Positions 34,046 through 41,845 of a stretch of 64,000 nucleotides of DNA are shown here, piece after piece. The stretch covers positions 1 through 64,000 of the forward strand of contig NZ_LMHS01000004.1 in NCBI RefSeq assembly GCF_001428485.1. Reading direction: 5' to 3'. The notes under the pieces were generated by a model. It was given only the letters and a program-made list of their open reading frames with translations. It searched no databases and was not told where the DNA came from. The DNA comes from Microbacterium sp. Root180 (GTDB lineage Bacteria > Actinomycetota > Actinomycetes > Actinomycetales > Microbacteriaceae). Each line of letters begins with the position of its first letter. Position 1 is the stretch's first letter. A program made the position numbers and the translations under genes.

Positions 34046-34058
34046 CTCCCACCGAGTC

Positions 34059-34090
34059 TGATCCCGGTCCCTTGCGAGGGGCCGGGATCA
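34059..34090. terminator. Bidirectional terminator, UPF0182 / crt operon
   Basis: 14-bp stem (TGATCCCGG..CCCT with one G-U pair) around a TGCG loop between two convergent genes; the 3' arm overlaps the last codons of crtEb. Confidence 0.75.
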
Positions 34091-34978
34091 GTTCGTGAGG
34101 AACCAGTACCAGATCAGCAGCAGGGTGACCACGAAGCCGGCGAGCTGGTTGAGCCACAGGAACCGGTCCCACCCGCGGGTCGCGTCGGTGGCCGTCTCGT
34201 CCGTGATGCGGCGGTACGGCCACACCGTGAGCAGGTACGGCACGGCGACGAGCGCGGCGAGAGGCCCGGGCCACGCGGTCGCCAGCATCACCAGGCCCGC
34301 CGCCGCGTAGCACGCGAGTGCGAAGCGCACGGTCCAGCGGGCTCCGCGCGCCGTGGCGATCGAGGCGATGCCCGCCTCGCGGTCGGCCGCGACATCCTGC
34401 ACCGCACCGAACGCATGCGAGGCGATGCCCCACAGCGCGAACGCCGCGATGACGGCGGCGAGCTGCCAGGTCCAGATCGCGCCGGCGAGCACGAGCCCGT
34501 ATACGGCGGGGGAGAAGAAGTGGATGCTGCTGGTCACCGAGTCTGCGAACGGCACCTCCTTCAGCCGCAGCGGCGGCGCGCTGTAGAAGACGACGAAGAA
34601 GAGGCTCGCCGCGAGGACGGCCCACGATGCCGGTGAGCCGACCAGGACGAGATAGGCGACGAACGGCGTGCACGAGATGGCGGCGGCCCAGAGAGTGACG
34701 GGGTGCAGTCGGCGGTCGAGGACGGCGCCGTGCGCCCCACCCTTGCGCGGGTTGCGCAAGTCGGATTCGTAGTCGAAGACATCGTTGATCCCGTACATCG
34801 CGAGGTTGTACGGGATGAGGAAGAACAGGGTCCCGACGATCAGCGTCGCGTCGATCTCGCGGACGGTCAGCAGGTAGGCCGCGGCGAAGGGGTAGGCGGT
34901 GTTGATCCAGCTCACCGGGCGCGACGACAGGACGAGCTGTCGCACCACCGCGCCCGCGCGGAGCGGAGCGGCTGTCAT
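34088..34978 (-). CDS. crtEb: Lycopene elongase/hydratase, UbiA-type prenyltransferase
   Basis: 296 aa, seven to nine membrane helices. The two Asp-rich motifs of UbiA enzymes are present: NDVFDYESD (about 65-73) and DVAADREAGI (about 196-205). In C50-carotenoid producers CrtEb attaches two C5 units from DMAPP to lycopene, giving flavuxanthin-like intermediates. The start ATG overlaps crtYf by 4 nt. It is the last gene of the seven-gene carotenoid operon and runs into a terminator hairpin. Confidence 0.9.
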   Translation of the reverse strand: MTAAPLRAGAVVRQLVLSSRPVSWINTAYPFAAAYLLTVREIDATLIVGTLFFLIPYNLAMYGINDVFDYESDLRNPRKGGAHGAVLDRRLHPVTLWAAAISCTPFVAYLVLVGSPASWAVLAASLFFVVFYSAPPLRLKEVPFADSVTSSIHFFSPAVYGLVLAGAIWTWQLAAVIAAFALWGIASHAFGAVQDVAADREAGIASIATARGARWTVRFALACYAAAGLVMLATAWPGPLAALVAVPYLLTVWPYRRITDETATDATRGWDRFLWLNQLAGFVVTLLLIWYWFLTN

Positions 34979-35292
34979 GCGGCGACCTCGTGCCGTGCGC
35001 GGGGCGTGAGCAGCACGAAGACGGCGGGCACGAGGAAGGCGGCGCACACGGCGTAGGAGAAGTCCTCGAGCGGGGCGAGACCGATCCGCAGTCCGCTGAG
35101 GTGCTCCTCGGGGTAGGTGAAGAGACCGGCGGCGATCATGAGGTTGTCGAAGACCGCCGTCAGGGCGACGAGCACGGCCGTCGCGATGCCCGATGCGGCC
35201 ATGCGGCGGCCGAAGTCGGGCCGCCGCACCGTGGCGAGCACGATCAGCAGCGTCAGCAGGGCGAACGGCACCACGATGAGAGCGTAGGTCAC
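34975..35292 (-). CDS. crtYf: Lycopene cyclase subunit f (C50 carotenoid cyclase)
   Basis: 105 aa, three membrane helices (about 3-21, 33-55, 79-97). The PEEHLSGLRIGLAPLEDFSYAV segment (about 61-82) matches the conserved PxE..E.F motif of small heterodimeric lycopene cyclase subunits (CrtYe/CrtYf, LbtA/LbtB). With CrtYe it closes the rings of the C50 acyclic precursor in the membrane. GTG start overlaps crtYe by 4 nt. Assignment of e versus f rests on gene order (Ye precedes Yf, then Eb) as in Corynebacterium. Confidence 0.88.
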   Translation of the reverse strand: MTYALIVVPFALLTLLIVLATVRRPDFGRRMAASGIATAVLVALTAVFDNLMIAAGLFTYPEEHLSGLRIGLAPLEDFSYAVCAAFLVPAVFVLLTPRARHEVAA

Positions 35293-35621
35293 GGACTGTC
35301 CGCCTCGGCGACGGGCGTCACGATCCGGCGTGCCGCGCCCCACGTCACGAGGGCGAGATAGCAGAGGAACGCGAGGAAGAACGGCTCCTCGAGGGGCAGA
35401 TGCGGGGCGAGGTCGATGCCGATCAGCAGAACGCTCTCGCCCTTCACGAAGACGCCGGTCGCGATCCCGACCGCGTCCCACACGACGAAGAACGCCGTGC
35501 CGATCGCCACGGCGGCCGCGGTCCGGCCGGGTGCACTCCAGGCCGCGAGGCGCCACCGGCGGTCGAGCAGCGCGATCCCGGCGGCCGAGACGAGGATCGC
35601 AGCGAGGTAGAGACCGGGCAC
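35289..35621 (-). CDS. crtYe: Lycopene cyclase subunit e (C50 carotenoid cyclase)
   Basis: 110 aa, three membrane helices (about 2-18, 33-60, 82-95). Contains the paired motif LIGIDLAPHLPLEEPFFLAFL (about 66-86) equivalent to PLEDF of the partner, and WDAVGIATGVF. The GTG start lies just 1 nt downstream of the crtI stop, so it is likely translated by re-initiation. Both subunits are needed for ring formation. Ring type (epsilon, beta or gamma) cannot be decided from sequence by eye. Confidence 0.87.
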   Translation of the reverse strand: MPGLYLAAILVSAAGIALLDRRWRLAAWSAPGRTAAAVAIGTAFFVVWDAVGIATGVFVKGESVLLIGIDLAPHLPLEEPFFLAFLCYLALVTWGAARRIVTPVAEADSP

Positions 35622-35622
35622 G

Positions 35623-37194
35623 TCACACCTTCGCCGGCTCGGCGGTCGGGCCGGGGGAGCGGTCGCCGCGGAGCCGCTTGACGACGAGTTCGGCCGAGAT
35701 GAGGCACATCGGCAGGCCGATGCCGGGCAGAGCGGATCCGCCGGCATACGAGAGTCCCTCGACCTTCCGCGACGCGTTGCGCGGCCGGAACATCGCGCTC
35801 TGGCGCAGAGTGTGGGCGAGGCCCAGCGCGTTCCCGCGCCACGAGCCGAGGTCCGCGGCGAAGTCGCCGGGGGTGATCGTGCGGCGCACGACGATCCGCT
35901 CGGCGAGGTCGGGCACGTCGCACCAGGTGGAGATCTGTGCGATGACGCGGTCCGCCGCGGCCTCGATCGCGGCATCGCCGGCACGGTCGATGCCGCCGCG
36001 GCCGAGCTCGGGGTCGGCGGGCACCGGCACGAGCACGAACACGTTCTCGTGCCCGGCGGGGGCGACCGTGGGGTCGGTCGCGCTGGGGCGGCAGACGTAC
36101 AGCGAGGCCGGGTCGGAGATGCGGGGCCGCGACCCGAAGATGTCGTCGAAGTTGGACCGCCAGTCGTCGGCGAACAGGAGCGTGTGATGGGCGAGCTGAG
36201 GGAGTTCTCCCTCCACGCCGAGCAGAAGGAGCAGAGCGCCCGGGCTGGGAGACCGCTTCGCCCACCACTCCTCCGGGTAGGTCTGCAGCTCGCGGGGGAG
36301 CATCGTCGTCTCGGTGTGGTGCAGGTCGGCGGTGGAGACGACGAGGTCCGCTTCCAGACGCCGGCCGTCCGCCAGCGCGACGCCGGTCGCCACACCGCCG
36401 GCGGTCGAGATCGACGCGACCCGGGCTCCTGTCTCGATGCGAGCGCCGGATGCCTCGGCCAGGCGGGCGATGGCCCGGATGATCTCGGTGAATCCTCCGC
36501 GGGGGTAGAGCACGCCGTCGTCGAGGTCGAGGTGGCTCATGAGGTGGTAGAGGCTCGGCACGCCGTAGGGCGACCCGCCGAGGAAGACCGCCGGGTACCC
36601 GAGGATCTGCCGCAGCCGCGGGTCTTCGAAGCGGCGCTCGACGTGCGAGGCGAGACTGCGGGTGAGCAGCGGCGCGAGCTGGGGCACGCGGCGCAGCAGT
36701 GCGGGATCGCGCAGTCCCGCTGTCGTCTCGTACGTGTCGTAGAGGAACCGTGTCACGGCCAGGTCGTAGGCGTCGCCGGCGGAGTCGAGGTACTCCGCCA
36801 GTCGGGCGCCGGCACCGGGCTCGACGGACTCGAACAGGGCGGTGGCAGCATCCCGCCCCGATCGCACATCGAGCGATCCGCGCCCCGTGGCCGGATCGGA
36901 GTAGACGCGATACGCCGGGTCCAGCCGCACGAGGTCGAGCTGCTCGGCGGTCGTGGTGCCGAGAAGGCGGAAGAAGTGGTCGAACACCTCGGGCATGAGG
37001 TACCAGCTCGGACCGGTGTCGAAGCGGAACCCGTCGCGCTCCCAGGACCCGGCGCGGCCGCCGATCTCGTCCCGCGCCTCGAGCACGGTGACCGACCAGC
37101 CCTCGTGGCCGAGGAGCGCCGCGGTGGCGAGGCCGGCGATTCCTCCGCCGACGACCACCGCGCGCCCCGCGGCGCGTGTCGGGAGTGCGGTCAT
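35623..37194 (-). CDS. crtI: Phytoene desaturase
   Basis: 523 aa, full length for bacterial CrtI. FAD-binding GxGxxG as VVVGGGIAGLATAALLGHEG (about 13-32) with the acidic strand end LEARDEIGGRAGS, and the substrate/FAD C-terminal signature YAGGSALPGIGLPMCLISAELV (about 484-505). It converts colourless phytoene to lycopene by four desaturations at the membrane surface. ATG overlaps crtB by 4 nt. Confidence 0.95.
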   Translation of the reverse strand: MTALPTRAAGRAVVVGGGIAGLATAALLGHEGWSVTVLEARDEIGGRAGSWERDGFRFDTGPSWYLMPEVFDHFFRLLGTTTAEQLDLVRLDPAYRVYSDPATGRGSLDVRSGRDAATALFESVEPGAGARLAEYLDSAGDAYDLAVTRFLYDTYETTAGLRDPALLRRVPQLAPLLTRSLASHVERRFEDPRLRQILGYPAVFLGGSPYGVPSLYHLMSHLDLDDGVLYPRGGFTEIIRAIARLAEASGARIETGARVASISTAGGVATGVALADGRRLEADLVVSTADLHHTETTMLPRELQTYPEEWWAKRSPSPGALLLLLGVEGELPQLAHHTLLFADDWRSNFDDIFGSRPRISDPASLYVCRPSATDPTVAPAGHENVFVLVPVPADPELGRGGIDRAGDAAIEAAADRVIAQISTWCDVPDLAERIVVRRTITPGDFAADLGSWRGNALGLAHTLRQSAMFRPRNASRKVEGLSYAGGSALPGIGLPMCLISAELVVKRLRGDRSPGPTAEPAKV

Positions 37195-38075
37195 GCCCGT
37201 GCGTCCTTCGGCGCCAGTCCGAGCAGTGCGCGGACGGCGAGCCGGGCCTTCACGACATCGGGCACCCGGACGCGCCGCGTGGGCTCCGCGGTCGCGCGCA
37301 ACCTCGCGGCGAGTTCACCGAAGAGGTCGTGCGCCGCGGTCACCGCGCGGCGGCAGTCCGGAGGCAGCCGGGGAATGACGGCCGCTGCCGCCGCGAGATC
37401 GGCGTCGATGCGATCGAGCACGTCGTCCCGGGTGGTGGCCCCGGAGGTGAGCCCGAGGTAGTCGCGCCCGAGAGCGGCGGCGTCGTGGTCCAGATCGCGG
37501 AGGAAGTTCACGTCCTGGAAGGCGGCGCCCAGGCGGCGGGCGCCGTCGATGAGATCGGGGGACGGAGACTGCGGATGCCGCGTCCCTGCATTGACGAACA
37601 CCTGCAGGCACATCAGGCCGACCACTTCGGCCGACCCGTACACGTAGGTGTCGTGCGAGGCGTCATCGTGCTGCTGGGTCGAGAGATCGGTGCGCATGGA
37701 GGCGAAGAACGGACGGATCAGATCCTCGCCGATCCCGCACTCGCGGGCCGTGCGTGCGAACGCATGGACGATGAGGTTCGCGCTGAAGCCGCGCTGCACC
37801 GCGATGAGCGTCTCCGTCTCCAGATCATCGAGCACGCGCCGTGCGTCCTCGGCGGAGAGACCCGCAGCGGCAGCGGGACCGTCGACGATCTCGTCGGCCA
37901 CCCGCACGAGTGCGTAGATCACCCGCACGTGAGGGCGAGGTCGGGAGCCGAGCAGCCGGCAGGCCAGGCCGAACGACGTCGAATACCGTGCGATGACGGT
38001 GGCCGCGGCATCCTGTGCCGTCTGGTCGTAGAGGGCGAGGCCGGTCGCCACGCGGTCGCGCGCAGCGCCGCTCAC
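37191..38075 (-). CDS. crtB: Phytoene synthase
   Basis: 294 aa. Trans-isoprenyl diphosphate synthase head-to-head type with the two Asp-rich sites: DEIVDG (about 61-66, DxxxD) and FQDVNFLRDLDHD (about 186-198), plus YCYYVAG-equivalent YVYGSAEVVGLMC (about 144-156). It condenses two GGPP to phytoene. GTG start overlaps crtE by 4 nt. Confidence 0.94.
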   Translation of the reverse strand: MSGAARDRVATGLALYDQTAQDAAATVIARYSTSFGLACRLLGSRPRPHVRVIYALVRVADEIVDGPAAAAGLSAEDARRVLDDLETETLIAVQRGFSANLIVHAFARTARECGIGEDLIRPFFASMRTDLSTQQHDDASHDTYVYGSAEVVGLMCLQVFVNAGTRHPQSPSPDLIDGARRLGAAFQDVNFLRDLDHDAAALGRDYLGLTSGATTRDDVLDRIDADLAAAAAVIPRLPPDCRRAVTAAHDLFGELAARLRATAEPTRRVRVPDVVKARLAVRALLGLAPKDARA

Positions 38076-39127
38076 GGGATCCGCCTCGCCATCCCGTCGG
38101 CGAGGTCGCGCAACAGCGTGCCCGCCGCGGGCGTCAACGAGGGGTCGAGCGATGCCGTGCGCACCTCGTCGAGGGCGTCCTCGATGACGGCGCGCAGACG
38201 CTCGCGGGCGCCGCTCTCCTCGAGGGCGACCTGCGCTTCGCGCACGGCGATGGGGCCTGTGGGGGCGGCCGCGAGGGCATCGCTGACTCGACTCCACGAC
38301 GGGGTCTGACTGGCGAGTGCGACCAGCGGCGTGCGCTTGGCCTCGCGCAGGTCGCCGCCGCTCTCGCGTCCCGCCTGTGCGGCCGTGCCGAAAGTTCCGA
38401 TGAGGTCGTCCACGAGCTGGAAGGCGAGTCCGAGGCGTCCGCCTGCCGTGGTGAGCACCTCGATCGCGGCGTCGGAGGCGCCCGCGAGCACCGCGCCCGC
38501 TTGGAGGGGCGCGCGGAACGAGTAGACGGCGGTCTTGTTGAACGCGGCGTCGAAGACGTCCTCGGGAGAGGTCTGCGTGGTTCCCACGCTGTTCTCGACG
38601 TCGGCGAGCTCTCCTGCGGCCGAGACGTAGACCGCCTCGTCGACGAGCGCGTACAGGCGTTCTCGGGCGACGGGGTCGACCTCGGCGAACGCGACGAGCC
38701 GCAGTGCCTCGTGGAGGAGCAGATCCCCGGCGAGGATCCCCGCCGCATCTCCGAGCAGCGCCGCGCCGGCGGCATCCGCTCCCCGCGTCCTCGCCCGCTC
38801 GCGGAACTCGCCGGCGACGTTGGGGACGCCGCGCCGTTCGGTGTCGTGGTCGATCACGTCGTCGTGCACCACGAACGCGGTGTGCAGCAGCTCGAACGCC
38901 GCGGCGACGGGGTACAGACCGGGAACGGCGCCCGGATCGCCCCCGAACGCGCGGAAGGATGCCGCCACCAGGGCCGGCCGGAATCGCTTGCCCCCGCGCG
39001 TGGCGCGCGCGAGCGCCTCGCCGAGCGCGCCGAACCCCGGCCCGAGGCGGGCCGCGCGGGTGACGACGCCGGAGACGGCCTCGTCGATGGCGGCGTCGAC
39101 ACCCGGCGGCGCCGGGAGGGCGATCAT
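38072..39127 (-). CDS. crtE: Geranylgeranyl diphosphate synthase
   Basis: 351 aa. FARM motif HDDVIDHD (about 89-96) and SARM QLVDDLIGTFG (about 237-247, third Asp replaced by Gly as in many actinobacterial IdsA/CrtE enzymes). GKRFRP at about 43-48 binds the diphosphate. It elongates FPP or DMAPP with IPP to GGPP. ATG overlaps idi by 4 nt. Confidence 0.93.
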   Translation of the reverse strand: MIALPAPPGVDAAIDEAVSGVVTRAARLGPGFGALGEALARATRGGKRFRPALVAASFRAFGGDPGAVPGLYPVAAAFELLHTAFVVHDDVIDHDTERRGVPNVAGEFRERARTRGADAAGAALLGDAAGILAGDLLLHEALRLVAFAEVDPVARERLYALVDEAVYVSAAGELADVENSVGTTQTSPEDVFDAAFNKTAVYSFRAPLQAGAVLAGASDAAIEVLTTAGGRLGLAFQLVDDLIGTFGTAAQAGRESGGDLREAKRTPLVALASQTPSWSRVSDALAAAPTGPIAVREAQVALEESGARERLRAVIEDALDEVRTASLDPSLTPAAGTLLRDLADGMARRIP

Positions 39128-39675
39128 GACGCCCGTCGTCGCTGGGCGACGGTGTCGAAGAGGTGCAGCTGCTCGGCCTGGAGCACGAGCCACGGGCTGA
39201 ACGCCCACGGTGTGGTCTGGAGGGAGGCGGCCAGTTCGCCGGGGTCGACCCACCGGGCGTCGACGACCTCCAGCGGATTGAGGACCGGCTCGTCGCGCGT
39301 GAGCGCGGTGTACACCGGGCACACCTCGTGCTCGACGATCCCGTTCGTGTCGGTGGCCCGGTAGCGGAAGAGGGGCAGCGCGAGCTCGATGTCCTCGAGC
39401 GCGATCCCGAGCTCGAACTCCGCCCGGCGGTGGACGGCGGTCAGCACCGGCTCGGCGGGCTTGGGGTGTCCGCAGAACGAGTTGCTCCACACTCCCGGCC
39501 AGGTCTTCTTGTCGAGGGCGCGCCGGGTGACGAGCACCTGGCCGTCCTCATTGACCACGTGGCAGGAGAAGGCGAGGTGCAGCGCGGTGTCAGTGCCGTG
39601 GACGCTGCTCTTCGGGGCTGTGCCGATCGCCCGTCCCTCGTCATCGAGAAGGACCACGTAGTCGGCATCAGTCAT
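39124..39675 (-). CDS. idi: Isopentenyl-diphosphate delta-isomerase, type 1
   Basis: 183 aa Nudix-fold isomerase. Catalytic Cys in SNSFCGHPKPAE (about 64-75), metal His residues in LHLAFSCHVV, and the catalytic Glu in VEHEVCPVYTA (about 113-123). It equilibrates IPP and DMAPP, supplying both GGPP synthesis and the DMAPP used by CrtEb. As the first gene of the operon it has a strong GGGAGGA ribosome binding site (39682-39688) 6 nt before ATG and is controlled by the palindromic promoter region shared with the MarR gene. Confidence 0.95.
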   Translation of the reverse strand: MTDADYVVLLDDEGRAIGTAPKSSVHGTDTALHLAFSCHVVNEDGQVLVTRRALDKKTWPGVWSNSFCGHPKPAEPVLTAVHRRAEFELGIALEDIELALPLFRYRATDTNGIVEHEVCPVYTALTRDEPVLNPLEVVDARWVDPGELAASLQTTPWAFSPWLVLQAEQLHLFDTVAQRRRAS

Positions 39676-39692
39676 CGGCGTCCTCCCGGTTA

Positions 39693-39713
39693 ATCGCTAG
39701 TTTAGCTAGCGAT
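39693..39713. promoter_or_regulatory. Palindromic operator between crt operon and MarR gene
   Basis: Perfect 8-bp arms ATCGCTAG and CTAGCGAT with a 5-nt centre, 17 bp upstream of the idi start codon. On the minus strand its centre holds TAAACT (39699-39704), a -10 box for the crt operon. Size and symmetry suit a MarR dimer; binding there would block the crt promoter. Confidence 0.75.
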
Positions 39714-39756
39714 ATGGTGCGTCCGATGATACAAGGGTACCGAGGGAGTGTCCACA

Positions 39757-40224
39757 ATGGCCGAGCCTTGGTCGCCCACGACGCCTCACGACCACGAGGT
39801 CCTGCAGGTGCTCCTCGCCGTTCGCGCATTCAGCGATGCGATGGATCGCATGTACGGAGGCATGAAGGACGAGATGGAGATGAACGTCTCCGACCTCTCG
39901 GCGCTGCGCATGCTCATCATGCGAGAGCAGGCCGGAGCGGTGGTGAGCCCGCACGACCTCGCGAACCACCTGAGGATCTCGACGGCATCGACGACGAAGC
40001 TCCTCGACCGCCTGACCGCAGCCGGGCACGTCGAGCGCCGTCCTCACCCGACCGACGGCCGGGCGCGCATCATCACGCTCACCCCGCACTCCCGGCGGAC
40101 CTTCTTCGAGCACTTCAGTGAGCGACTGCAAGCGATGCGGAATGTCGCGGACCGCTACACCGACGACGAGCTCGCTACGATCGCCCGCTTCCTGAGCGAG
40201 CTCGGGGACGTCCTGACGGAATGA
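39757..40224 (+). CDS. MarR family regulator, probable CrtR-like repressor of the crt operon
   Basis: 155 aa. Winged helix-turn-helix: recognition region SPHDLANHLRISTASTTKLLDRLTAAGHV (about 64-92) and wing RRPHPTDGRARII (about 94-106), flanked by dimerisation helices. ATG is chosen because GAGGGAG ends 8 nt upstream; a GTG three codons earlier lies inside that site. Divergent placement next to idi-crtE parallels CrtR of Corynebacterium glutamicum, a MarR repressor of its crt operon that responds to isoprenyl diphosphates such as GGPP. The same role is inferred; the operator palindrome lies 44 bp upstream. Confidence 0.85.
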   Translation: MAEPWSPTTPHDHEVLQVLLAVRAFSDAMDRMYGGMKDEMEMNVSDLSALRMLIMREQAGAVVSPHDLANHLRISTASTTKLLDRLTAAGHVERRPHPTDGRARIITLTPHSRRTFFEHFSERLQAMRNVADRYTDDELATIARFLSELGDVLTE

Positions 40225-40249
40225 GCCTGAGCGCCTGCGATGTGGGCGA

Positions 40250-40272
40250 CCCGCCGCTTCTGGTGCGGCGGG
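40250..40272 (+). terminator. Hairpin after the MarR gene
   Basis: CCCGCCGC and GCGGCGGG arms, 7-nt loop, 26 bp after the stop; no T run. Confidence 0.4.
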
Positions 40273-40313
40273 ATACCCCTCACGGGGCTGCGGAGAAAGC
40301 GCAGAGGCACGCA

Positions 40314-40346
40314 AAAGGCCCGGAATCACGAGGATTCCGGGCCTTT
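40314..40346 (-). terminator. Terminator of initiator tRNA-Met, possibly bidirectional
   Basis: 14-bp stem (AAAGGCCCGGAATC and complement) starting 6 nt after the tRNA 3' end on the minus strand and followed there by TTTTGC. It could also stop readthrough from the MarR gene. Confidence 0.85.
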
Positions 40347-40351
40347 CTCTG

Positions 40352-40425
40352 TTGCGGGGACAGGATTTGAACCTGCGACCTCTGGGTTATGAGCCCAGCG
40401 AGCTACCGAACTGCTCCACCCCGCG
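40352..40425 (-). tRNA. Initiator tRNA-fMet(CAT)
   Basis: Minus-strand cloverleaf of 74 nt. Acceptor arms CGCGGGG and CCCCGCA leave C1 opposite A72, and the anticodon stem CTGGG/CCCAG has the three consecutive G-C pairs that mark initiator tRNA. Anticodon CAT, T loop GTTCAAATC. CCA is not encoded (the gene continues CAG), so it is added after transcription. Confidence 0.96.
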
Positions 40426-40437
40426 GCACAAGAAGTT

Positions 40438-40443
40438 AGCCTA
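40438..40443 (-). promoter_or_regulatory. -10 box of the tRNA-fMet gene
   Basis: TAGGCT on the minus strand, 12 nt upstream of the mature 5' end. Confidence 0.5.
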
Positions 40444-40519
40444 GCACGGTTTCGGAGTGGGGCGCGCCGTCGGGCGCCTTCGCTTGCTGTGCGGTCCCGC
40501 GGCGGGCGAGGATGAGCGT

Positions 40520-41029
40520 ATGCCGGCAGAGCGCGATCGCGACCCTCTCGACGACCGCGTGGACGGGCGCGACGAGACGGCGGCCGAACGCGCCGACCGC
40601 AACTGGAGCGAAGTCCTCCAGGAGCTGCGCGTCCTGCAGACCGGCACCCAGATCCTGACCGGCTTCCTTCTCGCGCTCGCGTTCCAGCCGGCGTTCTCCG
40701 ACCTGACCGATGGTCAGCGCTCGATCTACCTGCTCCTGGTGGTGGTCTCCGCGTTGAGCGCGATCATCGCCCTCGCCCCGGTCGCCCTCCACCGCGTCCT
40801 CTTCCAGCAGCGCGCGAAGGCGGAGGTCGTCTCCTACGGGCACGCGGCGCTCATCACCGCGCTCTTCACCGTGTCGGTGCTGATCGTGGGGGTGGTCGCC
40901 TTCGTCTTCGACGTCGTCGTGGGGGATGCTGCGGCATGGTGGGCGCTCGGCATCCTGGCGATGGTCATCATCATGCTGTGGCTGGTGGTCCCGGCGATTC
41001 TCCGCGCCCGACGGAACGGAACCCCATGA
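40520..41029 (+). CDS. DUF6328 family membrane protein
   Basis: 169 aa. Conserved start of the soluble part RNWSEVLQELRVLQTGTQILTGFLLALAFQPAF (about 26-58) runs into four membrane helices (about 41-58, 69-88, 107-129, 138-158). This is the layout of the actinobacterial DUF6328 family. No function is known. ATG is chosen by GAGGA 8 nt upstream. The stop overlaps the nitrilase start by 4 nt. Confidence 0.82.
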   Translation: MPAERDRDPLDDRVDGRDETAAERADRNWSEVLQELRVLQTGTQILTGFLLALAFQPAFSDLTDGQRSIYLLLVVVSALSAIIALAPVALHRVLFQQRAKAEVVSYGHAALITALFTVSVLIVGVVAFVFDVVVGDAAAWWALGILAMVIIMLWLVVPAILRARRNGTP

Positions 41030-41844
41030 TGACCGCGGCGGGGGCGATCGGGATCGGTGTCGCGCAGTTCGCGCCGACGGCCGACACGCAGGCGAACCTC
41101 CACACCATCCGGCAGCTCACGGCCGCGGCATCCTCCCGCGGAGCGCGCGTCGTGGTGTTCCCCGAGTACTCCAGCTACTTCGTCGACCCGTTCGACGGAT
41201 CGCTCGTCGAGAACGCCCAGGAGATCGACGGACCCTTCACCCGCGCACTGATCGAGATCGCCGCCGAGTTCGACGTGCACCTCGTCGCCGGGCTGCTCGA
41301 GAAGGCCGCCGATGAGCGCCGTGTACGCAACACGGTCGTCGCCGTGGACGCGTCCGGCCCGGTGGCGACCTATCGCAAGCTCCACCTCTACGACGCGTTC
41401 GGCCAGCGCGAATCGGACTGGGTCGAGCCCGGCGCGATCTCGGCGCCCGAGACCTTCGTGATCGACGGCCTGACGTTCGGGCTCATGACCTGCTACGACC
41501 TGAGGTTTCCCGAGGTGGGCAGGACTCTGGTGGATGCCGGCGCCGACGTGTTCGTCATCCCGGCGGAGTGGGTGCGCGGACCCCTCAAGGAGCACCACTG
41601 GCGCACCCTGCTGCATGCCCGGGCGATCGAGAACACGGTGTTCGCGGCGGCGGCCGACCATCCGCCGCCCCTCGGCGTGGGCTGCTCGATGGTCGTCGAT
41701 CCGCAGGGGGTCGAGCTCGCCGCGGTCGGCACCGCGACAGACGTCGCGGTCGCCTTCCTCGACCCGTCCGCCGTCGGGCGCGTGCGCCGCGTGAACCCCG
41801 CCCTGCGCCTGCGCCGATTCGACGTCACGCCCCGCGAGAGCTGA
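41026..41844 (+). CDS. Carbon-nitrogen hydrolase (nitrilase superfamily amidase)
   Basis: 272 aa. The Glu-Lys-Cys triad is intact: E in VVVFPEYSSYF (about 45), K in YRKLHLYDAF (about 121) and C in LMTCYDLRFPE (about 157). The YDLRFPE signature places it close to the Nit1/Nit2 omega-amidase or deaminated-glutathione amidase branch, which repairs damaged amides. A second ATG directly after the first is possible as start. It overlaps the DUF6328 gene by ATGA. Only 1 nt separates its stop from the convergent aminotransferase. Confidence 0.88.
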   Translation: MMTAAGAIGIGVAQFAPTADTQANLHTIRQLTAAASSRGARVVVFPEYSSYFVDPFDGSLVENAQEIDGPFTRALIEIAAEFDVHLVAGLLEKAADERRVRNTVVAVDASGPVATYRKLHLYDAFGQRESDWVEPGAISAPETFVIDGLTFGLMTCYDLRFPEVGRTLVDAGADVFVIPAEWVRGPLKEHHWRTLLHARAIENTVFAAAADHPPPLGVGCSMVVDPQGVELAAVGTATDVAVAFLDPSAVGRVRRVNPALRLRRFDVTPRES

Positions 41845-41845
41845 C

